A DNA stretch of 64,000 nucleotides from Pseudomonadota bacterium (GTDB lineage Bacteria > Pseudomonadota > Alphaproteobacteria > Rhizobiales > Beijerinckiaceae): positions 1 through 64,000 of the forward strand of contig JAEXGT010000101.1 of NCBI GenBank assembly GCA_023450615.1, in the 5' to 3' direction. Under the pieces are notes generated by a model. It was not told the DNA's origin and made no database searches. It saw only the letters and a list, made by a program, of their open reading frames with translations. A program made the position numbers and the translations under genes. Below, piece after piece: positions 29,016 through 38,136 of the stretch. Each line of letters begins with the position of its first letter. Position 1 is the stretch's first letter.

Positions 29016-29446
29016 GTCGAACTATCCGGCAGGAACAGGTGGCCCTGTTCGTCGATGGGGAAAGAAGGATTCCAGGCGACCTCCCAGAGGTGCCCGTCAG
29101 GATCGGCGAAATAGCCGGAATAGCCGCCCCAGAACACATCCTGAAGCGGCTTCACGGCGCGCGCGCCGGCCGCGATGGCGCGGGCATAGACCTCATCCGC
29201 CTCGCTTTTGGAATGCGCATTGTAGGCGAGCGTGATCCCGGCAAAGCCGGTGGGCTTGTCCTCGACGCCCGCATCCTTTGCAAGGTCTGCGCGGCCGAAG
29301 AGCGCGAGAGCCAGACCGTTCGCCTGATAGAAGGCGACGCTCGGCTGGCTGGCGGAAGAAGCCTTCCAGCCCCAGGCTTCGTAAAAGGCACGGGATTTCG
29401 CGAGATCCGCAACACCCAGCGTGACGAGGGATAATCGCGGCTGCAT
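29012..29446 (-). CDS. VOC (glyoxalase/bleomycin-resistance) family protein
   Basis: The 144-residue protein has the two beta-alpha-beta-beta-beta modules of the vicinal oxygen chelate fold: RLSLVTLGVADLAKSRAFY at the start and YFADPDGHLWEVAWNP near the end, with a metal-type Glu. VOC proteins include lyases, dioxygenases and binding proteins, so the activity is open. It is embedded between the ATPase and permease genes of the nucleoside importer, overlapping the permease by four bases and the ATPase stop by one, so it is translationally coupled to both. Confidence 0.88.
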   Translation of the reverse strand: MQPRLSLVTLGVADLAKSRAFYEAWGWKASSASQPSVAFYQANGLALALFGRADLAKDAGVEDKPTGFAGITLAYNAHSKSEADEVYARAIAAGARAVKPLQDVFWGGYSGYFADPDGHLWEVAWNPSFPIDEQGHLFLPDSST

Positions 29447-30969
29447 CAGGCGGCCTCATCCGTCACGCCGGCCATGAGCAGGCCGAGATCCTGTTCGTTC
29501 GTCTCGGATGCTCTCCGCTCGCCGGTGATCTTGCCGCCGCACATGGTGAGGATGCGATCCGACAGATGCATGATCTCATCAAGCTCCACCGATACCAGCA
29601 GAATGCCCACGCCCGCATCGCGCAACGCAATGAGACGGCGGTGGATGAATTCGATGGCGCCGATATCCACGCCGCGCGTGGGCTGGCCGACGAGAAGCAC
29701 CTTCGGGTTGCGCTCGATCTCGCGCGCCAGCACGATCTTCTGCTGATTGCCGCCGGAGAAGTTGGAGGTCTTCAGACGCGGCGCGGGCGGGCGCACATCG
29801 TATTGCTCCATTTTCTTCGTGAGATCCTCGATCAGGAGATCATGATCGAGGATAGGCCCGCGCCCCAGCCGCGCCTCGTCGCTGAAGCCGAGAATGGCGC
29901 TCTCGAAAGCGGGAAACGCAGGTACGAGCCCCATACGCAGGCGATCTTCCGGCACATGCAGCAATCCGCGCTTGCGCATGTGGTGCGGATCGAGCTCGGC
30001 AACGCCGATATCCTGCCCTTCGAAACGGATGGAGCCGAGCACCGGACGGCGCATTCCGGCAATGGTTTCGAGAAGCTCGCTCTGGCCGTTGCCTGCAACG
30101 CCTGCGATGCCGACGATCTCGCCCGCGTGAACGGTAAGCGAAGCATCGGCCACACGCAGGACTCCGCGCGCATCGACGACGGAGAGGTTCCGCACTTCGA
30201 GCATGGGAGCGCCCGGCGCCTTCTCGGTCTTCTCGACGCGCAGCAGCACGCTGCGCCCTACCATCAACTCCGCAAGCTTGGGCGGAGACGTGTTGGCCGT
30301 CTCGACACTGGCCACCATCTCGCCGCGGCGCATGACCGAGACGCGATCCGTGATCGCCATGATCTCGCGCAGCTTATGGGTGATGAGAATGACGGTCTTG
30401 CCCTGAGCTTTCAGCGAGCTGAGCAGTTCGAACAGCGCATCCGCCTCGGGGGGCGTGAGAACGGCGGTGGGCTCGTCGAGAATGAGAATGTCCGCGCCGC
30501 GATAAAGCGCCTTCAGGATTTCGACACGCTGCTGAAGGCCGACCGAAAGCTCTCCGACGGTGGCGTCCACATCGATCTCAAGGCCGTAATCGCTCGCCAG
30601 CCGCGCCAGTTCCTTGCGTACCTTGGCCTCGCCCGCGCGCAGCATGGCGCCGCCTTCGGCGCCGAGCATCACGTTCTCGACCACGGTGAGCGGCTCAACC
30701 AGCATGAAGTGCTGGTGAACCATGCCGATGCCCGCATGGATCGCATCGTTGGAGGAGCGGATTTGAATGGGCTTTCCATTCACGCGGATCTCGCCGGAAT
30801 CCGCTTCGTAGAAGCCGTAGAGGATCGACATGAGGGTCGATTTTCCGGCCCCGTTCTCACCGACTATGCCGTGGATCGTGCCGCGCTCGACCTTGAGGTT
30901 CACGTCCTTGTTGGCATGAACGGCGCCGAAGCTCTTGTTGATGGCAATGAGTTCAATGGCGGGAGACAT
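29446..30969 (-). CDS. Nucleoside ABC transporter ATP-binding protein (NupO-like)
   Basis: The 507-residue protein has two fused ATP-binding cassettes, as in sugar and nucleoside importers. The first has a full Walker A (GENGAGKST near 36-44) and LSVGLQQR signature. The second has a degenerate Walker A (GVAGNGQSE) with FSGGNQQK, the usual asymmetry of the family. It energises the two permeases encoded downstream. It lies about 130 bases after the binding-protein gene with a hairpin between. Confidence 0.94.
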   Translation of the reverse strand: MSPAIELIAINKSFGAVHANKDVNLKVERGTIHGIVGENGAGKSTLMSILYGFYEADSGEIRVNGKPIQIRSSNDAIHAGIGMVHQHFMLVEPLTVVENVMLGAEGGAMLRAGEAKVRKELARLASDYGLEIDVDATVGELSVGLQQRVEILKALYRGADILILDEPTAVLTPPEADALFELLSSLKAQGKTVILITHKLREIMAITDRVSVMRRGEMVASVETANTSPPKLAELMVGRSVLLRVEKTEKAPGAPMLEVRNLSVVDARGVLRVADASLTVHAGEIVGIAGVAGNGQSELLETIAGMRRPVLGSIRFEGQDIGVAELDPHHMRKRGLLHVPEDRLRMGLVPAFPAFESAILGFSDEARLGRGPILDHDLLIEDLTKKMEQYDVRPPAPRLKTSNFSGGNQQKIVLAREIERNPKVLLVGQPTRGVDIGAIEFIHRRLIALRDAGVGILLVSVELDEIMHLSDRILTMCGGKITGERRASETNEQDLGLLMAGVTDEAA

Positions 30970-31044
30970 CGGCCTCTAGGGGTTGTCCGGCAACGAAAAT
31001 CTAGGCGGATCTTATCGGAAAACGCAGTGATCCTGAAACGGAAA

Positions 31045-31080
31045 CGGCCGCAGGCTCTCTTTTCAGAAAACCTGCGGCCG
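31045..31080 (-). terminator. Hairpin between binding-protein and ATPase genes
   Basis: CGGCCGCAGG and CCTGCGGCCG pair over 10 bases around a 16-base loop, followed on the minus strand by TTTCCGTTTC. It lies 15 bases after the BMP gene stop and may terminate part of the transcripts or protect the upstream mRNA, giving more binding protein than ATPase. Confidence 0.6.
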
Positions 31081-31095
31081 GATCGAAGCGTCAGC

Positions 31096-32106
31096 TTACA
31101 TCGGGCACTTGGAGTCCGTCATGTAGTCATGGACCTTGATGGCGCCGGACTTGATGTCGGCGGCGGCCTTGTCGGCGGCGGCCTTCATGTCGGCGGTGAT
31201 CAGCGCCTTGTTGTCGTCGTCGAGGGCCCATGCCACGCCATCCTCGTTGAGGCCGAGAGCCGAAACGCCCGGCTTGAAGGTGCCCTTCTTGGCCTGGTCG
31301 AAGGCGTTGTAGGTGGCCACATCCACGCGCTTGACCATGGAGGTCAGCATCTTGCCCGGATGCAGGTTGTTCTGGTTGGAATCGACGCCGATGCCGAGCT
31401 TGCCCGCGTCAGCCGTGGCGCGCAGGACGCCGACGCCCGTGCCGCCGGCCGCATGGTAGATCACGTCCGCGCCGCGGGAGATCTGGCCCTTGGCGAGTTC
31501 GCCGCCCTTCACGGGGTCGTTCCAGGCCGCACCCGTGGTGCCGGTCATGTTCTGGAACACCTCGGCGTCCTTGTTGGCGTATTTCACGCCCTGGACGTAG
31601 CCGCAGGCGAACTTGCGGATCAGCGGAATGTCCATGCCGCCCACGAAACCGACTTTGCCGGTCTTGGAAGCCTTGGCGGCCAGGAGGCCGACCAGGAACG
31701 AGCCCTCATGTTCCTTGAACACGACGGATTGCACATTCGGCTTCTCGACCACGGCGTCGATGATGGTGAACTTAGTGTTCGGGAATTCCTCAGCCACCTT
31801 CTTCAGCGCGGTCTCCTGGGAGAAGCCCACGGCCACGATGGGGGAGAAGCCGTCGCGGGCGAAGCGGCGCAGGGCCTGCTCGCGCTGGGCGTCGTTCTGC
31901 GGCTCGAAATCGCGGTAATCGGCGCCCGTGTCCTTCTTGAACTTCTCGGCGCCCATGTGAACGCCCTCGTTGAAGGACTTGTCGAACTTTCCGCCCAGGT
32001 CATAAACGATGGCGGGCTTGAAAGCCGCCTGCTGCGCGAAGGCAGCCGTGGCGGAAAAGGCGAGGCCCGCAAGCGCGAGGCCGAACTTGGTAAATGTCAT
32101 CGGCAT
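31096..32106 (-). CDS. BMP family nucleoside-binding protein
   Basis: The 336-residue periplasmic protein has a Sec signal peptide (FTKFGLALAGLAFSATAAFAQ) and the BMP/PnrA fold: IVYDLGGKFDKSFNEG near 33-48 and GFVGGMDIPLIRKFACGY near 150-167. Relatives bind purine nucleosides. No lipobox is visible, so it is likely soluble. ATG at 32106 or 32100 could start it; AGGG spacing favours 32100. It heads the minus-strand transporter and nucleoside catabolic transcript. Confidence 0.92.
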   Translation of the reverse strand: MPMTFTKFGLALAGLAFSATAAFAQQAAFKPAIVYDLGGKFDKSFNEGVHMGAEKFKKDTGADYRDFEPQNDAQREQALRRFARDGFSPIVAVGFSQETALKKVAEEFPNTKFTIIDAVVEKPNVQSVVFKEHEGSFLVGLLAAKASKTGKVGFVGGMDIPLIRKFACGYVQGVKYANKDAEVFQNMTGTTGAAWNDPVKGGELAKGQISRGADVIYHAAGGTGVGVLRATADAGKLGIGVDSNQNNLHPGKMLTSMVKRVDVATYNAFDQAKKGTFKPGVSALGLNEDGVAWALDDDNKALITADMKAAADKAAADIKSGAIKVHDYMTDSKCPM

Positions 32107-32161
32107 TGTTCCCTGTCTTGACGCCGGATTGGTTCCGGTTGCCCTTTGACGATGGCATGGG

Positions 32162-32190
32162 AAGGGTCATGACGCCAAGGTCCCTGTCAA
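32162..32190 (-). promoter_or_regulatory. Possible promoter of the nucleoside importer operon
   Basis: A perfect TTGACA on the minus strand (32190-32185) is followed after 17 bases by ACCCTT, a poor -10. It lies about 60 bases before the BMP start. A candidate only. Confidence 0.3.
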
Positions 32191-32253
32191 GCGGGATGTT
32201 ATTTTCATTCAATAAACAGTTGATAGCTAAACCTTTGTCCTTAAGGTCGCACC

Positions 32254-33066
<813 letters not shown>

Positions 33067-33082
33067 CACTTATGGGGGCCGC

Positions 33083-35506
33083 TTACGACCGCAGCACCGC
33101 GCCGGTTTTCTTCGACACTTCGGCGACGATCTTGGCCGTCACGGCTTCGATCTCCACCTCGGTGAGGGTCTTCTCCGTCGGCTGGAGCGTAACGGCAATT
33201 GCGACAGACTTCTTGTCCGGGTCGATGCCGGTGCCCTCGTAGATGTCGAACACGTCGACACCCACGATCAGCTGACGCTCCGCGCCCTGCGCAGCCTTCA
33301 CGATGTCGCCTGCCGCCACGTCGCGGCTGACGACGAAGGCGAAGTCGCGGGTGAGCGGCTGGAAGTCGGGCAGGTTCAGCTTCGGCTTCATCTTGGTAGG
33401 CTTCGCCTTGGGCGGCGGGAGCGCATTGAGATTGAGCTCGAAGGCCACGAGCGGACCCTTCAGGTCGAGCGCCTTCAGGATTTTCGGATGCACTTCGCCG
33501 AACGCGCCGACGATGTTCTTCGGCCCGAACTGGAGCGTGCCGGAGCGGCCCGGATGGAACCAGGCCGGACCACCCGCGACGATCTGCAATCCGCCAGCCG
33601 GAATGCCGAGCGCCGACAGCAGCGCCAGCACGTCCGCCTTGGCATCGAACGCATCGACGCTTTCCGCGCCGCCATTCCAGTGACGGCCCACGCCCTCGGC
33701 GCGCGCTGTGCCGCGGCGCACCGCAGCGGCCATGATCGACTGGCCTTCCGGCTCATCCGACGCGAAGGTCTGCCCGACCTCGAACAGCGCCACATCACCG
33801 AAACCGCGATCCGCGTTGCGCTGCGCGGCCTTCAACAGGCCCGGCAGCAGGCTCGGGCGCATGTCGGAGAGTTCTGCCGCAATCGGGTTGGCGAGCGCAA
33901 GCCGCGCATCGCCGCCGCCGAACAGCTCCGCCTCGTCCTTCGAGATGAAGGACCAAGTGACGGCTTCCACCAATCCGCGCACAGCCAGAGAACGGCGCGC
34001 GAGACGCGTGCGCTTCTGGATGAGCGTGAGGATGGGCTTTGCCACCGTTGCTTCGAGACGCGGCAGAGGCTGCGGCTCGATGCGGTCGACACCGGCGATG
34101 CGGATCACCTCTTCGACGAGATCGGCCTTGCCTTCGATGTCGGGACGCCAGGACGGCGGAATGACGTTCACGCGCTCGCCAGAGCCCTGAACCTGGAAGC
34201 CGAGCTTCTTGAGGATCTCTTCCGACTCGGCAGGCTTCACATCGAGACCCGACAGGCGCGGCACTTCCGAATAGGGGAATTCGATGACGCGCGTCGTATC
34301 CGGAACCTTGCCCGCAACGACGGCCTCGCTCGGCTCGCCGCCGCAGAGATCCATGACCATCTTCGTCGCGAGATCGAGACCGGGCAGCGTGAAGGCCGGA
34401 TCGATGCCGCGCTCGAAGCGGTAGCGTGCATCGGTGATGATGCCGTGCTTGCGGCCCGTCTGCGCGATGTTCAGCGGATCCCACAGAGCGGATTCGATCA
34501 GCACGTCCGTCGTGCTCTCATCCGAACCGGAATGCTCGCCGCCCATGACGCCCGCGATGGACTCCACGCCGTTCTCGTCGGCGATGACCACCGTGCCCGC
34601 ATCGAGCTTGTAGGTGCGTCCGTCGAGCGCCAGCACTTCCTCGCCATCCTTGGCGCGGCGAACGGTGAGGTTGCCCTTCACCTTCTTGGCGTCGAACACG
34701 TGCAGCGGACGGCCGCGGTCGAAGGTGATGTAGTTTGTGATATCCACGAGCGCATTGATCGGGCGCAGGCCGATGGAGAGCAGACGGCGCTGCATCCATT
34801 CCGGCGACGGACCATTCTTCACGCCGCGCACGAGGCGAAGCGCGAAGGTGGGGCACAGCTTCGCATCCTCACCCGAGAAATCGAGCGTCACGGAAACCGG
34901 GCATGCGCCCTTGCCCTGAATGGCGGGAACGTCGCCGCCTTTCAGCGTGCCGAGACCGGCAGCGGCGAGATCGCGCGCGATGCCGTAGATCGAGGTGCAG
35001 TCGGGGCGGTTCGGCGTGAGGTTGATCTCGATCACCGGATCGTCGAGGCCCGCGTAAGCGGCATAGGCCACGCCGATGGGCGCGTCTTCCGGCAACTCGA
35101 TGATGCCGTCGTGATCCTCGGAGATTTCAAGCTCCGCCGCCGAGCACAGCATGCCCGCGCTCTCAACGCCGCGAATGTTGCCGACACCGAGCGTGATGTT
35201 CTTGCCCGGAACATAAGTGCCGGGAGGTGCGAACACGCTCTTCATGCCGGTACGCGCATTGGGTGCGCCGCAGACCACCTGGATCGGCTTACCGTCGCCG
35301 GTATCGACCATGCACACGCGCAGGCGATCCGCGTTCGGATGCTGCTCGGCGGAGATCACATAGGCATTGATGTAAGCGCCAAGCGTCTTCGCCTTGTCCT
35401 CGACGCCTTCGACCTCAAGGCCGATGCGCGTGAGCGTTTCCACGATCTCGTCGAGAGATGCATTGGTTTCAAGGTGATCCTTGAGCCAGGAGAGAGTGAA
35501 TTTCAT
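33083..35506 (-). CDS. pheT: Phenylalanyl-tRNA synthetase beta subunit
   Basis: The 807-residue subunit has the bacterial domain order: an N-terminal tRNA-binding (EMAP-like) domain at about 40-150, the B3/B4 editing region near 215-390, B5 near 405-475, a catalytic-like core, and the C-terminal anticodon-binding FDX-ACB domain at about 710-806. With PheS it forms the alpha2beta2 enzyme that charges tRNA-Phe and edits Tyr-tRNA-Phe. It follows the unknown 184-residue gene by four bases, separated from pheS by that insertion. Confidence 0.96.
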   Translation of the reverse strand: MKFTLSWLKDHLETNASLDEIVETLTRIGLEVEGVEDKAKTLGAYINAYVISAEQHPNADRLRVCMVDTGDGKPIQVVCGAPNARTGMKSVFAPPGTYVPGKNITLGVGNIRGVESAGMLCSAAELEISEDHDGIIELPEDAPIGVAYAAYAGLDDPVIEINLTPNRPDCTSIYGIARDLAAAGLGTLKGGDVPAIQGKGACPVSVTLDFSGEDAKLCPTFALRLVRGVKNGPSPEWMQRRLLSIGLRPINALVDITNYITFDRGRPLHVFDAKKVKGNLTVRRAKDGEEVLALDGRTYKLDAGTVVIADENGVESIAGVMGGEHSGSDESTTDVLIESALWDPLNIAQTGRKHGIITDARYRFERGIDPAFTLPGLDLATKMVMDLCGGEPSEAVVAGKVPDTTRVIEFPYSEVPRLSGLDVKPAESEEILKKLGFQVQGSGERVNVIPPSWRPDIEGKADLVEEVIRIAGVDRIEPQPLPRLEATVAKPILTLIQKRTRLARRSLAVRGLVEAVTWSFISKDEAELFGGGDARLALANPIAAELSDMRPSLLPGLLKAAQRNADRGFGDVALFEVGQTFASDEPEGQSIMAAAVRRGTARAEGVGRHWNGGAESVDAFDAKADVLALLSALGIPAGGLQIVAGGPAWFHPGRSGTLQFGPKNIVGAFGEVHPKILKALDLKGPLVAFELNLNALPPPKAKPTKMKPKLNLPDFQPLTRDFAFVVSRDVAAGDIVKAAQGAERQLIVGVDVFDIYEGTGIDPDKKSVAIAVTLQPTEKTLTEVEIEAVTAKIVAEVSKKTGAVLRS

Positions 35507-35510
35507 AGCT

Positions 35511-36065
35511 CTAAATTCCGTTTTCCTGGCTATTGCCAGAGCTTTTCAAGGCTAGCTTTTCCCACTTGTAGCCCTTCTCACCACTGCCGCCGCCAACCCA
35601 ACTATATGGCGTATCCTCGGGCTGAACCCTAAATTCAATTCCGTCCTGAATCTTGGATTCAACCATTGACCGAGTAGTTTTCTGATATCCAACTATTCTG
35701 CCCTGACGGTAAGAAGGTTCGGATTTGGAACTATGCAGGGCAAGATAGGCGCCATATTTGAGGCTATTTTTTACATTCCCTTCAGCGACAGCCCATGACC
35801 CGCTTGAGAAAGTCCCGTCCTCATTGAACTGCACTCCGTGATCTGCCTGGCAAACGAAGTGATACCCACGGACCACATCATTCTCTGAGATCTTGGGGCT
35901 ACGGGCATGAACGGCCCGTCGCGGCTTAACACGTCCCGCAAGCTCCTGATCACAATCTGCAACAAGCTGATCCGCTTTCGAACGCAATGCGTTTGCACGC
36001 AGTTGTTGAAGCTGCTTCAAGTCAAGACGTTGCAACTTCTCCTGTGTCCAGTTGGGCGACTTCAT
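35511..36065 (-). CDS. Unknown protein encoded between pheS and pheT
   Basis: The 184-residue protein is not one I can name. Residues 1-60 are Lys/Arg/Gln-rich and helical-looking (EKLQRLDLKQLQQLRANALR). Residues 75-175 look like a compact beta-rich domain with YHFVCQADHGVQFNEDGTF, GAYLALHSSKSEPSYRQG and a closing GEKGYKW, reminiscent of small RNA- or modified-base-binding PUA-like folds; that comparison is tentative. Its ATG overlaps the pheS TAA (TAATG), and it ends four bases before pheT. Base composition is lower in GC than its neighbours (57 G/C of 120 counted at 35581-35700), suggesting later acquisition. Confidence 0.8.
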   Translation of the reverse strand: MKSPNWTQEKLQRLDLKQLQQLRANALRSKADQLVADCDQELAGRVKPRRAVHARSPKISENDVVRGYHFVCQADHGVQFNEDGTFSSGSWAVAEGNVKNSLKYGAYLALHSSKSEPSYRQGRIVGYQKTTRSMVESKIQDGIEFRVQPEDTPYSWVGGGSGEKGYKWEKLALKSSGNSQENGI

Positions 36066-37147
36066 TAGCTTGTCAGTCCACTCACGAGCGACGGAATGTC
36101 GAGCGGGCGGAAGCCGTAATGGTTCAGCCAGCGCACATCGGCCTCGAAGAACGGGCGCAGGTCCGGCATGCCGTATTTCAGCATGGCGATGCGGTCGATG
36201 CCCATGCCCCAGGCGAAGCCCTGGTACTCGTCGGGATCGAGGCCGCAATTACGCAGCACGTTCGGATGCACCATGCCGCAGCCGAGAATTTCGAGCCAAT
36301 CGTTGCCCTCTCCGAAGCGGATCTCACCGCCCTTGCGCGAACACTGAATGTCCACTTCCGCAGACGGTTCGGTGAAGGGGAAGAACGACGGACGGAAGCG
36401 CATTTTCACCTGATCGACCTCGAAGAAGGCCTTGCAGAATTCTTCGAGGATCCACTTCAGATGTGCGATATTGGCCTGCTTGTCGATGACGAGGCCTTCG
36501 ACCTGGTGGAACATCGGCGTGTGCGTCTGATCCGAGTCGTGGCGATAGGTGCGGCCCGGAATGATCACGCGGATCGGCGGCTTTTGCGATTTCATCGTGC
36601 GGATCTGCACTGGCGAGGTATGCGTGCGCAGCACCTTGCGCTCGCCCTTCTCGTCGGGAGCGAGGAAGAAGGTGTCGTGCATCTCGCGGGCCGGATGGCC
36701 GACGGGGAAGTTCAACGCCGTGAAGTTGAGATAATCGGTTTCGATATCCGGACCTTCGGCCACGGAGAAGCCCATATCGGCGAAGATCGCCGTCAGCTCC
36801 TCGATCACCTGGCTGATCGGGTGGATGCGGCCGCGCGATTCCGGCGCTTCCTGCATGGGCAGCGTCACGTCGATGCGCTCGGCGACGAGGCGCGCTCCGA
36901 GAGCGGCTTCGGCGAGCGTTTCCTTCTTCGCCGCAATCGCGCCCTGCACCTTGTCACGTAGGCCGTTGATGAGCGGGCCGCGCTCCTTCCGCTCCTCCGG
37001 CGTCATGGCGCCGAGGGTTTTCAGCAATTCGGAAACGGAGCCCTTCTTGCCGAGCGCGGATACGCGCACGGATTCGAGAGCCGCTTCGTCGCCGGCGGCT
37101 TCGACCTGGGAAAGCAGGTCACGTTCGAGTTGATTGAGATCGGTCAT
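36065..37147 (-). CDS. pheS: Phenylalanyl-tRNA synthetase alpha subunit
   Basis: The 360-residue catalytic subunit is a class II synthetase. An N-terminal coiled-coil tRNA-binding arm covers about 1-90. Motif 2 includes RTHTSPVQIRTM and FHQVEGLVIDK near 195-240; motif 3 is GMGIDRIAMLKYG near 322-334, and the Phe-binding pocket lies between. It sits about 180 bases after rplT with a hairpin between them. Confidence 0.96.
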   Translation of the reverse strand: MTDLNQLERDLLSQVEAAGDEAALESVRVSALGKKGSVSELLKTLGAMTPEERKERGPLINGLRDKVQGAIAAKKETLAEAALGARLVAERIDVTLPMQEAPESRGRIHPISQVIEELTAIFADMGFSVAEGPDIETDYLNFTALNFPVGHPAREMHDTFFLAPDEKGERKVLRTHTSPVQIRTMKSQKPPIRVIIPGRTYRHDSDQTHTPMFHQVEGLVIDKQANIAHLKWILEEFCKAFFEVDQVKMRFRPSFFPFTEPSAEVDIQCSRKGGEIRFGEGNDWLEILGCGMVHPNVLRNCGLDPDEYQGFAWGMGIDRIAMLKYGMPDLRPFFEADVRWLNHYGFRPLDIPSLVSGLTS

Positions 37148-37275
37148 GGTCCCTTGCCAGATGCAAGCGCTTCAAGTGAGGCGCGGCGCGGGAACCGTAA
37201 AGTCGTCCGAGCCGCGTGGTCGCAACCGACAGCGATCAGCCGTCAGCGCGGATGGTCTCGGAAAAGGGGGAAAGT

Positions 37276-37305
37276 CGGTGCGGCTGAACTGATCCAGCCG
37301 CACCG
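37276..37305 (-). terminator. Hairpin between rplT and pheS
   Basis: CGGTGCGGCTG and CAGCCGCACCG pair perfectly over 11 bases around AACTGATC, 19 bases after the rplT stop. On the minus strand a pyrimidine-rich ACTTTCCCCCTTTTCC follows. It may be a terminator for the ribosomal genes or an attenuator for pheS. Confidence 0.6.
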
Positions 37306-37323
37306 AAAGCTAGTCTATCCGAC

Positions 37324-37692
37324 TTAGGCGGCCTGCTGAGACAGGGCAGCCTTGGCGCGCTCCACATAGGCGGCGAATGCCGCCGGCTCGTGGATGGCCA
37401 GCTCGGACAGGACCTTGCGATCGACCTCGATCCCAGCCTTGCCGAGACCGTCGATAAATCGGGAATAGGTCATGTCATGCATGCGCACGGCAGCGTTGAG
37501 ACGCTGGATCCAGAGAGCGCGGAAGGTGCGCTTCTTGTTGCGACGGTCGCGAGTGGCATATTGCATGCTCTTCTCGACCGCCTGCTTGGCGATGCGGATG
37601 GTGTTCTTGCGGCGGCCGTAGAAGCCTTTGGCTGCCTTAAAAACCTTCTTGTGCTTGGCGTGGGCGGTAACGCCCCGTTTGACGCGGGCCAT
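37324..37692 (-). CDS. rplT: 50S ribosomal protein L20
   Basis: The 122-residue protein has the long basic N-terminal helix (KRGVTAHAKHKKVFKAAKGF) and the NAAVRMHDMTYSRFI segment of L20, which binds 23S rRNA early in assembly. A GGAG site lies seven bases before the ATG. It is 43 bases after rpmI, with infC upstream, the conserved translation-factor order. In other bacteria L20 represses this operon by binding its leader RNA. Confidence 0.97.
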   Translation of the reverse strand: MARVKRGVTAHAKHKKVFKAAKGFYGRRKNTIRIAKQAVEKSMQYATRDRRNKKRTFRALWIQRLNAAVRMHDMTYSRFIDGLGKAGIEVDRKVLSELAIHEPAAFAAYVERAKAALSQQAA

Positions 37693-37735
37693 GGGAAAAC
37701 TCCTTCAAAATCCGGGATGTGCTGGGAAGACCGCC

Positions 37736-37936
37736 TTAGCCGTTCGGCAGGAAGTACTTCTTCACGTTGTAGGCGTCGCCCTCGAACATCGTCGTGGTGC
37801 CGCGCAGGTTGCGGATCTGCTTGTTGGTCCGCTTGATCATCCCGTGGCGCTTGCCGGCCTGGGCGTAAACGACCTTGCCGGTGCCAGTGATCTTGAAGCG
37901 CTTCTTAGCGCCCGATTTCGTCTTCAGCTTGGGCAT
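37736..37936 (-). CDS. rpmI: 50S ribosomal protein L35
   Basis: The 66-residue basic protein has the L35 pattern: MPKLKTKSGAKKRFKITGTG, then KRHGMIKRTNKQIRNLRG. AGGAG lies six bases before the ATG. A structured leader of about 200 bases separates it from infC and may carry L20-dependent regulation. Confidence 0.97.
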   Translation of the reverse strand: MPKLKTKSGAKKRFKITGTGKVVYAQAGKRHGMIKRTNKQIRNLRGTTTMFEGDAYNVKKYFLPNG

Positions 37937-37971
37937 TTTGCTCTCCTTTGGTCAGACCTTGAGAGCGGCAA

Positions 37972-38076
37972 AACCGCCCTTCTCAGTCCATATTGCTGCT
38001 GTGAGCAACACAAACCGCCACGGCAGCCCTAACAGCCGGGCGGTTCGATGAAGGGCGGCTTATGACAGAACCGCCC
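37972..38076 (-). promoter_or_regulatory. Possible alternative-pairing leader of rpmI-rplT
   Basis: Read on the minus strand, GGGCGGTT (38076-38069) comes first, AACCGCCC (38045-38038) next, and a second GGGCGGTT (37979-37972) last, about 24 bases before the rpmI ribosome site; GGCGGTTT at 38019-38012 is a further partial partner. The single AACCGCCC can pair with only one at a time, so two mutually exclusive hairpins are possible. This fits a regulatory leader such as an L20 autoregulatory site, but no known motif is identified. Confidence 0.4.
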
Positions 38077-38112
38077 CCAAAAAGCAATGGCCGCCGGAAC
38101 CCCGACGGCCAT
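38076..38112 (-). terminator. Intrinsic terminator or attenuator after infC
   Basis: ATGGCCG and CGGCCAT arms (38112-38087) close a GC-rich hairpin followed on the minus strand by TTGCTTTTTGGGGG. It lies 25 bases after the infC stop and before rpmI, so partial readthrough or a separate rpmI promoter is expected. Confidence 0.65.
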
Positions 38113-38136
38113 GAATCTTGCTAGGCTGGAAGCCCC

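Noticed and set aside
29566..32121. An 851-codon open frame on the plus strand
   Set aside because: It is antisense to the well-supported nucleoside importer ATPase and BMP genes, shows no family pattern, and is typical of stop-poor antisense frames in GC-rich DNA.
33488..35632. A 714-codon open frame on the plus strand
   Set aside because: It lies antisense to pheT, which matches its family over full length; composition is Arg/Ala-rich shadow sequence.
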